DNA of 33,705 nt. It comes from Oscillochloris sp. ZM17-4 (GTDB lineage Bacteria > Chloroflexota > Chloroflexia > Chloroflexales > Chloroflexaceae). Location: contig NZ_JAIEWN010000034.1 in the NCBI RefSeq assembly GCF_019599295.1, positions 1 through 33,705 of the forward strand, read 5' to 3'. Positions 1 to 8,279 of this stretch are shown here, one piece after another; positions within the stretch are counted from its first letter, which is position 1; each line of letters opens with the position of its first letter. A program made the position numbers and the translations under genes. The notes below the pieces were generated by a model, which searched no databases, was not told the DNA's origin, and was given only the letters and a program-made list of their open reading frames with translations.

Positions 1-2755
1 TCGCGGCCAGCAGCGCCCGCTGCGGGTCGCGGCTCTCGCCCGAGCCGACCTCGCCCGGCGGGGTCAGAGCGAAGTCTTCGCCACCCTCTTTCAGGTTCAT
101 CCGGCGCGTCTCCTGGTCCTTCAGCCGGTAGTGGGTCAGCTTCACACCCGAGAGGTCGATCTCCTCGCTCAGCCGGTCGGTCGCCAGCAGCGGGACGAGC
201 AGCCGGTAGAACATCGCCCGCTTCTCCAGGTCGGTGTCGCCGTAGTTGATGATCTGCGAGAGGAAGTCGTACAGCCGCACGAAGCTCGCCAGGTCTTTAC
301 GCACGATCTCCAGCTCGTCCAGACCCTTCTTATCCTTGGCGTCGCGGGCCTCGCGCCAGCGCACCCGGAAGCGCTCGACCGCCGGGGCCAACCCGGCCTG
401 CAACGCGGCCTGCTTGCCCTTGGGGTCGAGGTAGACCTTCACGAAGGTCTCGATCTCGGACTCCGTGTAGAGCCGTGTGTCGTCGAGCTTGGCCTGGAGC
501 GTGTGGATGAGGTTGGGGTCGGTGACGCCGGCCAGCTCGGCGCGCTTGTAGTAGGGCTTGAAGGCGGCCAGGATGTCGTTGGGGTCGTTGACGAAGTCCA
601 GCACGTAGGTGGCGTCTTTGCCCGGCGCGACCCGGTTCAGCCGCGAGAGGGTCTGCACGGCGGTGATGCCGTCCAGCCGCTTGTCCACGTACATCGCGCA
701 GAGCAGCGGCTGGTCGAATCCAGTCTGGTATTTGTTGGCGACGATCAGCACCTGGTAGTCGTCGCCCTTGAAGGCATCGCGGATGTCGCGCCCTTTCAGG
801 CCGGGGTTCATACTGTGCTCGCTGAAGGGGCTTGGCCCGCTCTCCAGGTCGCTCACCTCGCCGGAGAAGGCCACCAGCGCCGCCAGGCCGGCGTAGCCCT
901 GCTGGCGGATGTAGGCGTCAATGGCCAGTTTGTAGCGCACCGCCTCCTTGCGCGAGCCGGTGACGACCATCGCTTTGGCGTGGCCATCCAGCAGCCGCTG
1001 CACGTTCTCGCGGAAGTGCTCGACGATGATCTGGACCTTCTGGCTGATGTTGTAGGGGTGCAGGCGCACCCAGCGCATCAGGCCCTTCATCGCCGCCGCC
1101 TGATCGACCTCGCTCTGGTCGTACTCCTGGCCGTTGTGGGCCAGCCGGAAGGCCAGCCGGTAGGGCGTATAGTTCACGAGCACGTCGAGGATGTAGCCCT
1201 CCTCGATCGCCTGCTGCATGCTGTAGATGTGGAAGGCGACGGGCATGTTGTCGTCGGCCGGCGGGCGACCGGAGTCGGGCCGCCGCCCGAAACGCAGCAG
1301 GGTCTTGGCCTTGGGCGTCGCGGTGAAGGCGAAGAAGCTGATGTTCGGGTGGCTCGCCCGGTCTTCCATCTCGGCCAGCAGCACATCCTCGGCGCTAACC
1401 TCCTCGCCTTCCTGGATCTGCTCGGCTGAGAGCACCTTGCTCAACGCGCTGGCCGCCGAGCCGGTCTGCGAGGAGTGGGCCTCGTCGGCGATCACCGCGA
1501 AGCGGCGTGTGCGCAGGCTGCCCTGCGTGCGGATGGCCTCCAGGGCGAAGGGAAAGGTCTGCAAGGTCACGATGATGATCGGGGTGCGATCGAGCAGGGC
1601 CTTGGCGAGTTGCTCGGACTTCACGCCGGCCTTGCTCTCGATTTTGGCTACCACGCCGGTCTTATGCTCGAACTGGTAGATCGTCTCCTGGAGCTGGGCG
1701 TCGAGCACGGTGCGATCGGTGACGACGATCACGGAGTCGAAGATTTTGGCGTCTTGCGCGTCGTGTAGGCTGGAGAGGCGGTGGGCCAGCCAGGCGATCG
1801 AGTTGGACTTGCCCGAGCCGGCCGAGTGCTGGATGAGGTAGCTCTGGCCCGGCCCCTCGGCCCGCGCCGCGCCCACCAGCGCGCGCACCGCGTCCCACTG
1901 GTGGTAGCGCGGGAAGATCAATGCCTCCTTGACCACCGTGCGCCCCTGCGCGTCCTCGGCGGGCGTCTGCTCCAGGTGGGCGAAGTTGGCCAGGATGTCG
2001 AGCAGGCTGGCCCGCTCTAGCACGCGCTCCCAGAGGTAGCTGGTGCGGTAGCCGGCCTCGTTGGTCGGGTTGCCCGCGCCGCCATCATTGCCCAGGTTGA
2101 AGGGCAGGAAGCGCGTGGCCTTGCCCTCCAGCCGGGTGGTCATCCAGATCTCGTCGGTGCTGACTGCGAAGTGGACGAGGGCGCGGCGCTTGAACTGGAG
2201 CAGCGGCTCGTCGCGGTTGGTGGCCGGGTCGCGCGGCGGTCGGTCCTGGCGGTACTGGGTGATGGCGTCGCGCACGCTCTGGGTGAAGTCGGTCTTCAGC
2301 TCGGCGGCGGCCACCGGCACGCCGTTGACGAAGAAGGCCAGGTCAAGCGAGTCCTTGGCCGCGTTGAGGCTATAGCGCAGCTGGCGCACCACCCGACAGC
2401 GAACCTTGGCGTGGCGGGCCAATGTGGTCGGGTTAAGGCCTTGGGCCGGCTGGAACTGGCACATCTCGAAGCGAGCGCTGACGTGCTTGAAGCCGCGCCG
2501 CAGCACGGCCAGGGCACCGTCCTTGTCGAGCACCTCGGCCAGCCGTTTGAGCACGACCTTGCCGGTGTCGCCGTTGTGCAGGCGGCCCAGCTTGGCCAGC
2601 TCGGTCGGCTGGGTCTCTTCCAGCCAGCCCAGCACGTCCTCGGGGTAGAGCGCCAGCTCACGGTCGTAGCCGTCGCTGCGGCCCTCCAGCCAGCCGTTGG
2701 CCGTCAGGTGGGCCACAACCTCATCCTCGAAGGTGCGCTCGCGATGTTTGGTCAT
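1..2755 (-). CDS. hsdR: Type I restriction endonuclease subunit R (HsdR), 3' end cut by window edge
   Basis: Minus-strand reading frame beginning with ATG at 2755 (MTKHRERTFEDEV) and open to base 1, about 918 residues; HsdR proteins are usually about 1000-1100 residues, so the C-terminus lies outside. HsdR is the ATP-dependent DNA translocase and nuclease of the type I restriction complex. Seen: an N-terminal nuclease region with the E-x-K motif (AELKTDF, E152/K154), a Walker A motif (SAGSGKS, K316), a DEAH box (ADEAH, D424-H427) and later helicase motifs including TGFDQPLLCAMYVD and QTLSRLNR. No stop or frameshift was seen. It is separated from hsdS and hsdM by a secreted-protein gene and a plus-strand toxin-antitoxin pair, which is unusual for an hsd operon, so it may have its own promoter in 2756-2873. 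The identity is secure; activity cannot be judged without the C-terminus. Confidence 0.95.
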   Translation of the reverse strand, partial: MTKHRERTFEDEVVAHLTANGWLEGRSDGYDRELALYPEDVLGWLEETQPTELAKLGRLHNGDTGKVVLKRLAEVLDKDGALAVLRRGFKHVSARFEMCQFQPAQGLNPTTLARHAKVRCRVVRQLRYSLNAAKDSLDLAFFVNGVPVAAAELKTDFTQSVRDAITQYRQDRPPRDPATNRDEPLLQFKRRALVHFAVSTDEIWMTTRLEGKATRFLPFNLGNDGGAGNPTNEAGYRTSYLWERVLERASLLDILANFAHLEQTPAEDAQGRTVVKEALIFPRYHQWDAVRALVGAARAEGPGQSYLIQHSAGSGKSNSIAWLAHRLSSLHDAQDAKIFDSVIVVTDRTVLDAQLQETIYQFEHKTGVVAKIESKAGVKSEQLAKALLDRTPIIIVTLQTFPFALEAIRTQGSLRTRRFAVIADEAHSSQTGSAASALSKVLSAEQIQEGEEVSAEDVLLAEMEDRASHPNISFFAFTATPKAKTLLRFGRRPDSGRPPADDNMPVAFHIYSMQQAIEEGYILDVLVNYTPYRLAFRLAHNGQEYDQSEVDQAAAMKGLMRWVRLHPYNISQKVQIIVEHFRENVQRLLDGHAKAMVVTGSRKEAVRYKLAIDAYIRQQGYAGLAALVAFSGEVSDLESGPSPFSEHSMNPGLKGRDIRDAFKGDDYQVLIVANKYQTGFDQPLLCAMYVDKRLDGITAVQTLSRLNRVAPGKDATYVLDFVNDPNDILAAFKPYYKRAELAGVTDPNLIHTLQAKLDDTRLYTESEIETFVKVYLDPKGKQAALQAGLAPAVERFRVRWREARDAKDKKGLDELEIVRKDLASFVRLYDFLSQIINYGDTDLEKRAMFYRLLVPLLATDRLSEEIDLSGVKLTHYRLKDQETRRMNLKEGGEDFALTPPGEVGSGESRDPQRALLAA

Positions 2756-2773
2756 CAGGCCCTCACCCCCTGG

Positions 2774-2803
2774 CCCCCTCTCCCGCTGCGGCGGGAGAGG
2801 GGG
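2774..2803. repeat. REP-like GC-rich hairpin upstream of hsdR
   Basis: A perfect 13-bp inverted repeat (CCCCCTCTCCCGC and its complement) closes a TGCG tetraloop. It sits in the divergent gap between hsdR and the antitoxin, 19 bases upstream of the hsdR start. Hairpins of the form CCCTCTCCC-N-GGGAGAGGG are common dispersed intergenic repeats in many GC-rich bacteria, which is from general knowledge. It has no T tract, so a terminator role is doubtful; in hsdR mRNA it could hinder translation. Confidence 0.6.
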
Positions 2804-2834
2804 GACGCGATACAACTGTATGTGCTGCGCGATG

Positions 2835-2843
2835 TGGTATGAT
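2835..2843 (+). promoter_or_regulatory. Candidate extended -10 promoter of the toxin-antitoxin operon
   Basis: TGGTATGAT matches an extended -10 element (TGnTATAAT with one change), 31 bases upstream of the antitoxin ATG. No convincing -35 hexamer lies 17 bp upstream, which is tolerable for extended -10 promoters. A strong Shine-Dalgarno sequence (AAAGGAGG, 2859-2866) follows. Confidence 0.4.
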
Positions 2844-2873
2844 TCTGTCCATCGTCTGAAAGGAGGCCCGTCG

Positions 2874-3098
2874 ATGACGGCTGTAACCCTGCGTGAGATC
2901 GATGAGCGCCTGCGGCAGCTGCCGCCCGAGAAGCTCGCCGTGGTCTACGACTTCATCTCTTACTTGATCGAGCGTGACGCCGCTGCGCTACTGGCACAGG
3001 CCGAGCCGGATGCCCGCGATTCGGCCCTCGCCAGCGAGCCGGTGCTGCGCCGCGATTGGGATCGCCCCGAGGAGGATGCCGCGTGGGCGCATTTGTAA
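2874..3098 (+). CDS. Antitoxin (DUF2281/VapB-like) of a MazF/PemK-type pair
   Basis: A 74-residue protein starting at ATG 2874, chosen because AAAGGAGG lies 7 bases upstream; a longer open frame extends further 5' but has no ribosome site. The N-terminal half (LREIDERLRQLPPEKLAVVYDF) resembles DUF2281-type antitoxin N-termini. The tail (RRDWDRPEEDAAWAHL) is the acidic, tryptophan-containing end typical of antitoxins paired with MazF/PemK toxins. It overlaps the toxin gene by 16 bases and is presumably the first gene of a two-gene operon, neutralising the toxin by binding through its C-terminus (known for the family). Its exact family is less sure than its role. Confidence 0.8.
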   Translation: MTAVTLREIDERLRQLPPEKLAVVYDFISYLIERDAAALLAQAEPDARDSALASEPVLRRDWDRPEEDAAWAHL

Positions 3099-3415
3099 AA
3101 GGCGATGTTGTCGTCGTGCCCTTCCCCTTCTCCGACCTCAGCGCCAGCAAGCGCCGCCCGGCCCTCGTGCTGGCCGACCTTAGCGGCGATGATGTGATCC
3201 TTTGCCAGATCACCAGCCAGGCCGCCCGCGACCGCTACGCCATCCCGCTACTTGACGCCGACTTCGCCGAGGGCGGGCTGCGCCAGGCCAGCCACATCCG
3301 CCCAAACCGTCTCTTTACCGCCGACAGCGCCCTCATCCTCTACCGCGCCGGCCACATCAGCGACGCCAAGGGCGCTGAGGTGATCGCGGCCATTCTGGCG
3401 ATCCTCCAGTCATAA
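3083..3415 (+). CDS. MazF/PemK-family toxin (mRNA interferase)
   Basis: The protein is 110 residues when started at GTG 3083, which has GAGGAGG 8 bases upstream and overlaps the antitoxin by 16 bases. The ATG at 3056 would give a longer overlap without a good ribosome site. MazF/PemK toxins are small ribosome-independent endoribonucleases with an SH3-like barrel. Seen: GDVVVVPFPFSDLSASKRRPALVL, the classical N-terminal strand pair with the family's R-P-x-L-V segment, followed by VILCQITSQ and a C-terminal helix (GAEVIAAILAIL). The pair is inserted between hsdR and the secreted-protein gene on the opposite strand, a typical place for an addiction module in a defence island. Confidence 0.9.
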   Translation: MGAFVKGDVVVVPFPFSDLSASKRRPALVLADLSGDDVILCQITSQAARDRYAIPLLDADFAEGGLRQASHIRPNRLFTADSALILYRAGHISDAKGAEVIAAILAILQS

Positions 3416-3431
3416 CATTGCGGTCATTCAT

Positions 3432-6179
3432 TTAGCGCCTGATAAGCGGTAGGTAGACGTGAGCGAGCGGCGGCGGCGCGGCGACCTGCCCGCCCGGCGC
3501 AAGCGTCGTCGCGGTCGTACCATCGCCGGGCAGACTCCCGACCTGCGTGGTGGTCACGGTGGCGTCGAGCGCCTTTGTTCCAGCATTCGTCACCGTAAAG
3601 GCACCATCCGTTCCGATCGCGAAAGTGGAAGCCACACCATCACCATTGGTGACGCAGGCCCCATACTGGCGGCTGTTCTCCGCCGAGACCTCGTCGGTCA
3701 GCGTCTGGCAGTAGCTCCCGTCGGTCGCGGGCGTGAAAGTGGTGGCGCGCGGCGTGCCCTGGATGACCAGGCTGTCGTTCTGGCCACCACTCAGCGATGC
3801 GCCGCCCAGGGTCATGGCTGACCCGTCGCCGAAGGCGGTCAGCGTATAGGGCTCCGTCGCGGCGGCGAGGGTCGTCTGGAGGCCGGCGGCGGGCTGCACG
3901 GTCACGGTGTAGGTCTGGCCGGCGGGCAGATAGTAGGCCTCCGGCGAGGTGGCGTTGGGCTGGTCTGGGTTGAAGCTGAAGTTGACCAGCCGCAGCGCGC
4001 CGGAGATCTCCTGGGTCGCGTCGAGCGCATTCGGGCCGATCTGGTGGCCCTGGCTATCGGTGATCAGCAGGTCAGCGTTCCCATCAATTCCTAGCGTGAT
4101 TCCGCTGTCGTTCGCAGCCAGCGGTGCTGTTGTGGCCTGTGGCAGACCGACGAAGGCTGGGTAGAGCATATTCACCGGCACGTAGGAGAGATGGGCGTTC
4201 CCTGACCAGGTCGTGCCTGCCCACAGCTCATATTGCCAGGTATTCAGGCCGAGATCCACGCTAAGTTGACGGGTCGTGACACCTGGCCAGTTCGGGTCGT
4301 AGATCGATATCGTGCCGGTATTCCCAACCTGCTGGGTGCCATAGGCGACAACCGCGTGACCCGCCCCAGGCACAGAGAAGACCAGGATCGCCACATTGCC
4401 AGCCTGGGTGATCTGCTGGATGGCGCTGAAGGTCTGGGCCGGGGTGTCGCGGCTATGCCGTGAAAGCCACGCTTGGATCTGCACGCTCTGCTGGCGGCCC
4501 TGGTAGAGGAAGATATAGTCCTTCACATTGCTCTGGCCAACGTGTACAGCGCCGCTTATTACCGGGGGCAGATCGCCAATCTGGGTGAAGCGCCGGTAGT
4601 AAGGATTGAGGATCTGTTGCTCTGTCGTATCGTTCAAGTCGAGGTAGCGCAACGTGCTCACCGCCGCCATCCCGAAGCAGTCGCCGCCGCCGACCCCGCG
4701 ATAGGTCTGGCTGCGGAAGTAGGTCTGCGCACCCAGGCGAGGCTGTCCGTTCGGCAGCTCCATGCTGTTGGCCGGGAAGGTGCGCTTAAAGATATCCCAG
4801 CTCGCGCCGGGGATGGTGTCGCCAGGGGTGTAGCCAAAGTTGTAGAAGGTCTTTGCGTAGTTGAAGCCGTCGAGGGTAGGGTCGTAGGTGCCCTTGAGGT
4901 TGATATGGGCTGTGTCGCTATTTACGCCGCCGACACTGTTGCTGACCCGTACCCAATAGGCGGTATCGACGCTCAGGGACGGCGTGGTGAATGTGCGCGC
5001 CGTCGCGCCAGCGACTGGTTTGCTCGTGTCGCCGCTGATACCCTCGTACCACTGGTAGCTGAACGGCGCGGTGCCCAATCCAACTATCACGTCGAGCATC
5101 ACCGTGGTACCGGGGCGGATGCGCTGGTTGAGGGGTTGTTCGCTGATAGTCAGCGGTGAGCCCTGGCCCTCGCTATAGCGTTGCAAAGTGCCATACGTTG
5201 CTACATAAATAAGGCCGGAAGTCGATGGGTCGATTGCTAGTGACGTTATGGAATTTGCCACAAAGCCGCCGTAGGCGCTCCAGGTGGCGCCTCCATCTGT
5301 GCTGCGATAAACAGTAGATGATCGATCGACAGCATAGAGTGTTGAGGGGGTACTCGGGTCAAAATGAACCGATACCACCTCGCCCGTGATGCCCTGGGAG
5401 GAGGACGACCAGGTCCCGCCACCATCGGCGCTCCGGTAGGCTCCCAGCTCCGTGGCGGCAAAGATAATGTCTGGATTTGTCGGGTGAAACGCGAGTTGCG
5501 AAATCTTCGGGGCGCCAGGTAGCGCTATTGACGGCCCCCATGTCGTACCACCATCAGTGCTGCTCTGAATAATGCCATACCATCCACCAACAATGATACG
5601 AGTTGGTAGGGTTGGATGAACGGCAATATCATTGGCTGCTGCATTCGCTCCTACCTGAGACCAGCTTGCGCCGCCATCTTGAGTACGGTAAATGAGGCCA
5701 GCGCTTAGTACATAGGCTGTCTGTGAGTTTGCGGCCTCGATATCGGTATGCCCTCCTTCGGGAAGCACTGCTCCGTCAGCGCGACTCCAGGTCGTACCGC
5801 CATCAATGCTGCGAACCACGAACGGTTGCCCCCATACGATGTTGGTATTGTAGAGGGTGAGGGGTTGTGTCGGCGCTGATATGAGTTGGGTCGATCCACT
5901 CTGGCCGGTGTTTAGATGCGACCACGTTGCGCCACTATCGATCGAGCGGTACACACCGTCATCCGCTCCTACTATAAGGGTCGATGAGTTGTGTGGGTCA
6001 ACAATAACCGTTTTGATATTTGTCGCTGGCGTCTTGATCGCTGTCCAATTGCCTGTCGCTCGCACCTGGGTTGGCCATGCTGGCGTGGTTAAAAGCAGCG
6101 CACATATGAGGAACAGCATGTTGTTGCGAAATTGTGCGGCAAGCCGAAATGTCTGAAGACTGTTCTTCCAGATAGGCAT
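3432..6179 (-). CDS. Secreted BNR-repeat / Ig-like / papain-fold cysteine peptidase-like protein with YLPL tail
   Basis: A 915-residue protein; ATG 6179 has GAGAGG about 10 bases upstream. A signal peptide is visible (hydrophobic MLFLICALLLTTPAW then PTQVRA), so it is exported. Residues ~45-330 contain six Asp-box (BNR) motifs of the form S-x-D-x-G-x-T-W, as in sialidase/sortilin-like beta-propellers. An Ig-like domain follows (~345-430, ending WVRVSNSVGG). Residues ~440-680 look like a papain/C39-type peptidase fold: GGDCFGMA (C501), GHAVVAYG (H608) and YDPNW (D628) would form a Cys-His-Asp triad. The last residues are VYLPLIRR, a C-terminal pattern I associate with exported Chloroflexota proteins. 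It lies between hsdS and hsdR but has no evident link to restriction. The peptidase assignment is inferred from motifs; substrate unknown. Confidence 0.75.
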   Translation of the reverse strand: MPIWKNSLQTFRLAAQFRNNMLFLICALLLTTPAWPTQVRATGNWTAIKTPATNIKTVIVDPHNSSTLIVGADDGVYRSIDSGATWSHLNTGQSGSTQLISAPTQPLTLYNTNIVWGQPFVVRSIDGGTTWSRADGAVLPEGGHTDIEAANSQTAYVLSAGLIYRTQDGGASWSQVGANAAANDIAVHPTLPTRIIVGGWYGIIQSSTDGGTTWGPSIALPGAPKISQLAFHPTNPDIIFAATELGAYRSADGGGTWSSSSQGITGEVVSVHFDPSTPSTLYAVDRSSTVYRSTDGGATWSAYGGFVANSITSLAIDPSTSGLIYVATYGTLQRYSEGQGSPLTISEQPLNQRIRPGTTVMLDVIVGLGTAPFSYQWYEGISGDTSKPVAGATARTFTTPSLSVDTAYWVRVSNSVGGVNSDTAHINLKGTYDPTLDGFNYAKTFYNFGYTPGDTIPGASWDIFKRTFPANSMELPNGQPRLGAQTYFRSQTYRGVGGGDCFGMAAVSTLRYLDLNDTTEQQILNPYYRRFTQIGDLPPVISGAVHVGQSNVKDYIFLYQGRQQSVQIQAWLSRHSRDTPAQTFSAIQQITQAGNVAILVFSVPGAGHAVVAYGTQQVGNTGTISIYDPNWPGVTTRQLSVDLGLNTWQYELWAGTTWSGNAHLSYVPVNMLYPAFVGLPQATTAPLAANDSGITLGIDGNADLLITDSQGHQIGPNALDATQEISGALRLVNFSFNPDQPNATSPEAYYLPAGQTYTVTVQPAAGLQTTLAAATEPYTLTAFGDGSAMTLGGASLSGGQNDSLVIQGTPRATTFTPATDGSYCQTLTDEVSAENSRQYGACVTNGDGVASTFAIGTDGAFTVTNAGTKALDATVTTTQVGSLPGDGTTATTLAPGGQVAAPPPLAHVYLPLIRR

Positions 6180-6285
6180 GGTCTGACCTCTCAGGTTAGT
6201 AATGCTATTTCGCCTTTGACTGCACCTCGATCCACTCCTGGTTATTCCCTATCAGCGCTGCGGCCAATATCTCGCGCAGAGCCTC

Positions 6286-7626
6286 TCAGCGCGCCCAGGC
6301 GCCGTTGTCGCGATACCCCCGCACGTCGATCTGCCCCGTGACCGCCGCCGCCACCAGCGCCGTGCGGTGCTCGCGCAGCACGGCGATCATCTCCTGCGCC
6401 TTGGCGATCAGGGTGTCGATGTGGGTGGTTTCTCGATCTAGATAGTCTGCAATCACCGTCTGTTCGGAAATCGGAGGTAGTGTAATGTACTGTTCCTTTA
6501 TGTCTTCTGCATGTACATTATGATTGGCACCTCCGTGAAGTGATCTCAGAAGTCCTTCTTGAAAATTCTGCGACTTAAATGAGTACCTTAGGAACTCAGT
6601 ATACGCATTAAACCTGAAACGTATTAAGTATGAAGCAAATACTGATCGTTCAGGATATTGGACTATGCCGAATCGCCCGATAGTTCCGCTGCGTGCAAAT
6701 AAGAAATCGCCCTGACCAACACCGAAGGCACCTTCATTATCCGGTGTCACCTGAACAAAAGGCATGTTGCTAAAGTTAATATTGGCAAAGTCGTCAATAT
6801 CTGTAATTCTTATAAGTTTCACGCCCTCGTCTATATATGATTGCTCAGTATAATATCCTTGCTTATGTTCAATAGTAATTCTTCGTGTCTTTAATACCTC
6901 CCAATGCGCCGGCACCTCCCCAAGCCACGGCACGCCGCTGTCCCGCATCGGCGCGGCGGGGTCGAGGCCCTTCGTCACGACGTGGCTGATCAGCGCGCGG
7001 CGCTTCTCCTGGAGCGTCGCGATCAGCGCCTCCTGCTTCGCCACCAGCGCGTCGATCCGAGCCGTCTCCGCGTCGAGGAAGGCGGCGATGGCGCGCTGCT
7101 CGGCGAGGGGAGGCAAGGCAATTGCAAAATTCTCAATAAAATCCGCAGGTACCCGTTTTTGCCCACCTGCTCCATACATTGCAGCTTCGCCTTGCTCATG
7201 GAAACCTGATGAGCGCGTTAGATGAAACATGAAAGCGGCATCTATCTCCGGCCCAGCGCGTAGGACATGCAGCTCAGTGGTGCCTAATCCGATCCCATTG
7301 TGGAGGTTTCGGCAAAGCGCCCCTTTACCATTCTCAAAACAGGGGGTGATTTTTGCTACCAGTACATCATGATCTCGAAAATAGGTGTACCCCCCTCCAA
7401 CATCGGCGAGTGCGCGTAGCTCGGACGCTTGAAGACTCCCATCCTCGCCAATAGCTTCCATTGGCACGAAGGAGACAAGGGTATCGCCGGGGATCGACTG
7501 TGTTTCCGACCGAAGAGGGTTGATCTGGCAGACACGTCGCAGCCGTTTTGCATTCCAATGGGCAGGGATGTCTCTCAGCCACTCAATGCCTGTGTCACGG
7601 TATTCCGGGTAGCGCGGGTAGCTCAT
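6286..7626 (-). CDS. hsdS: Type I restriction specificity subunit (HsdS)
   Basis: A 446-residue protein with the usual two target-recognition domains (TRDs). Each half opens with the same kind of segment (GIEWLRDIPAHW near residue 14; GVPWLGEVPAHW near 232). Each TRD is followed by a conserved spacer helix beginning PPLAEQRAIAAFLD (~172) or PPISEQTVIADYLD (~387). HsdS binds the bipartite DNA target and bridges HsdM and HsdR. The ATG at 7626 overlaps the stop of the TOPRIM gene as ATGA, indicating translational coupling. Bases ~6440-6900, encoding TRD2, are visibly richer in A+T than the rest, suggesting a recently exchanged recognition domain. The following 106-base gap to the secreted-protein gene has no clear terminator. 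Confidence 0.94.
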   Translation of the reverse strand: MSYPRYPEYRDTGIEWLRDIPAHWNAKRLRRVCQINPLRSETQSIPGDTLVSFVPMEAIGEDGSLQASELRALADVGGGYTYFRDHDVLVAKITPCFENGKGALCRNLHNGIGLGTTELHVLRAGPEIDAAFMFHLTRSSGFHEQGEAAMYGAGGQKRVPADFIENFAIALPPLAEQRAIAAFLDAETARIDALVAKQEALIATLQEKRRALISHVVTKGLDPAAPMRDSGVPWLGEVPAHWEVLKTRRITIEHKQGYYTEQSYIDEGVKLIRITDIDDFANINFSNMPFVQVTPDNEGAFGVGQGDFLFARSGTIGRFGIVQYPERSVFASYLIRFRFNAYTEFLRYSFKSQNFQEGLLRSLHGGANHNVHAEDIKEQYITLPPISEQTVIADYLDRETTHIDTLIAKAQEMIAVLREHRTALVAAAVTGQIDVRGYRDNGAWAR

Positions 7627-8279
7627 GCCTGCACCTCCTGGGCGGCGCGCAGCGCGGCGATGGCGGCGGCGGTATCATCGCGCAGGCGACGCCAGGCCGC
7701 TAGCTGCTCCAGGGAGCCACCGAGCGGCAGTTCCTCAATCAGCTGCTGGCGACGCTGGCCCATACTCTGCCTGAAGCTCCTGAGGCGCTTGCCGGCTAGC
7801 GGCTGGGCGGCGGTCAGCAGCGCGGCCTCCAGGCGCTCCTTCGGGCGGCTGGTCTGCTCGATCCGGTTGAGCGGGGGCAGATTCAGTGGCTCGCGCCCAT
7901 TGGGTCGGCCCGCCACCCGGCGGATCGCCGCCTCGTCCGTCAGCAGCCACGCCTCGGTCTCGTGGATCGGCACCACTGCAACATGCGCCAGATTGATCGC
8001 GCTCGCGGCCACCGCCCGCATAATCTCGCTGTGGCGTGGCTCAGGATCATCATTGTCGGCATCGCGGTGAACAAAATAGAGGTTGGCCAACGGATTCAGA
8101 CGATGCGCCGCGCGTAGCCGCAGCACCATGTTGTGACCGACCGGCACCTCTAGACGCGCGAAAGGCGGCACCGATCCGCTCGCCTCAGTGGCGCCGACCT
8201 GGATGCAGAGGTTTGCCAAGTGCTCCACGAGCCCATGCTCGGTGGTGCCCTCACCGATCAAGAGAAACTGCACGCGCAT
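7623..8279 (-). CDS. DUF4276-like TOPRIM protein, partner of the adjacent ATPase
   Basis: A 218-residue protein. The N-terminus FLLIGEGTTEHG holds the single glutamate (E10) and YFVHRDADNDD the D-x-D (D73, D75) of a TOPRIM-type metal site; IHETEAWLL (~105-113) is a segment typical of DUF4276 proteins. TOPRIM proteins of this kind are predicted nucleases that act with an ABC/SMC-type ATPase, as in OLD-family and PARIS-type defence pairs (established for those families, inferred here). Its start directly follows the stop of the ATPase gene (8280) and its stop overlaps the hsdS start by 4 bases, so it is firmly inside the hsd operon. PARIS AriB belongs to a different DUF (DUF4435), so this is related in plan and not a confirmed member. 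Confidence 0.82.
   Translation of the reverse strand: MRVQFLLIGEGTTEHGLVEHLANLCIQVGATEASGSVPPFARLEVPVGHNMVLRLRAAHRLNPLANLYFVHRDADNDDPEPRHSEIMRAVAASAINLAHVAVVPIHETEAWLLTDEAAIRRVAGRPNGREPLNLPPLNRIEQTSRPKERLEAALLTAAQPLAGKRLRSFRQSMGQRRQQLIEELPLGGSLEQLAAWRRLRDDTAAAIAALRAAQEVQA

Noticed and set aside
131-1429. Plus-strand 432-codon open frame
   Set aside because: It lies antisense to hsdR, which has full motif support; GC-rich third positions leave the opposite frame open.
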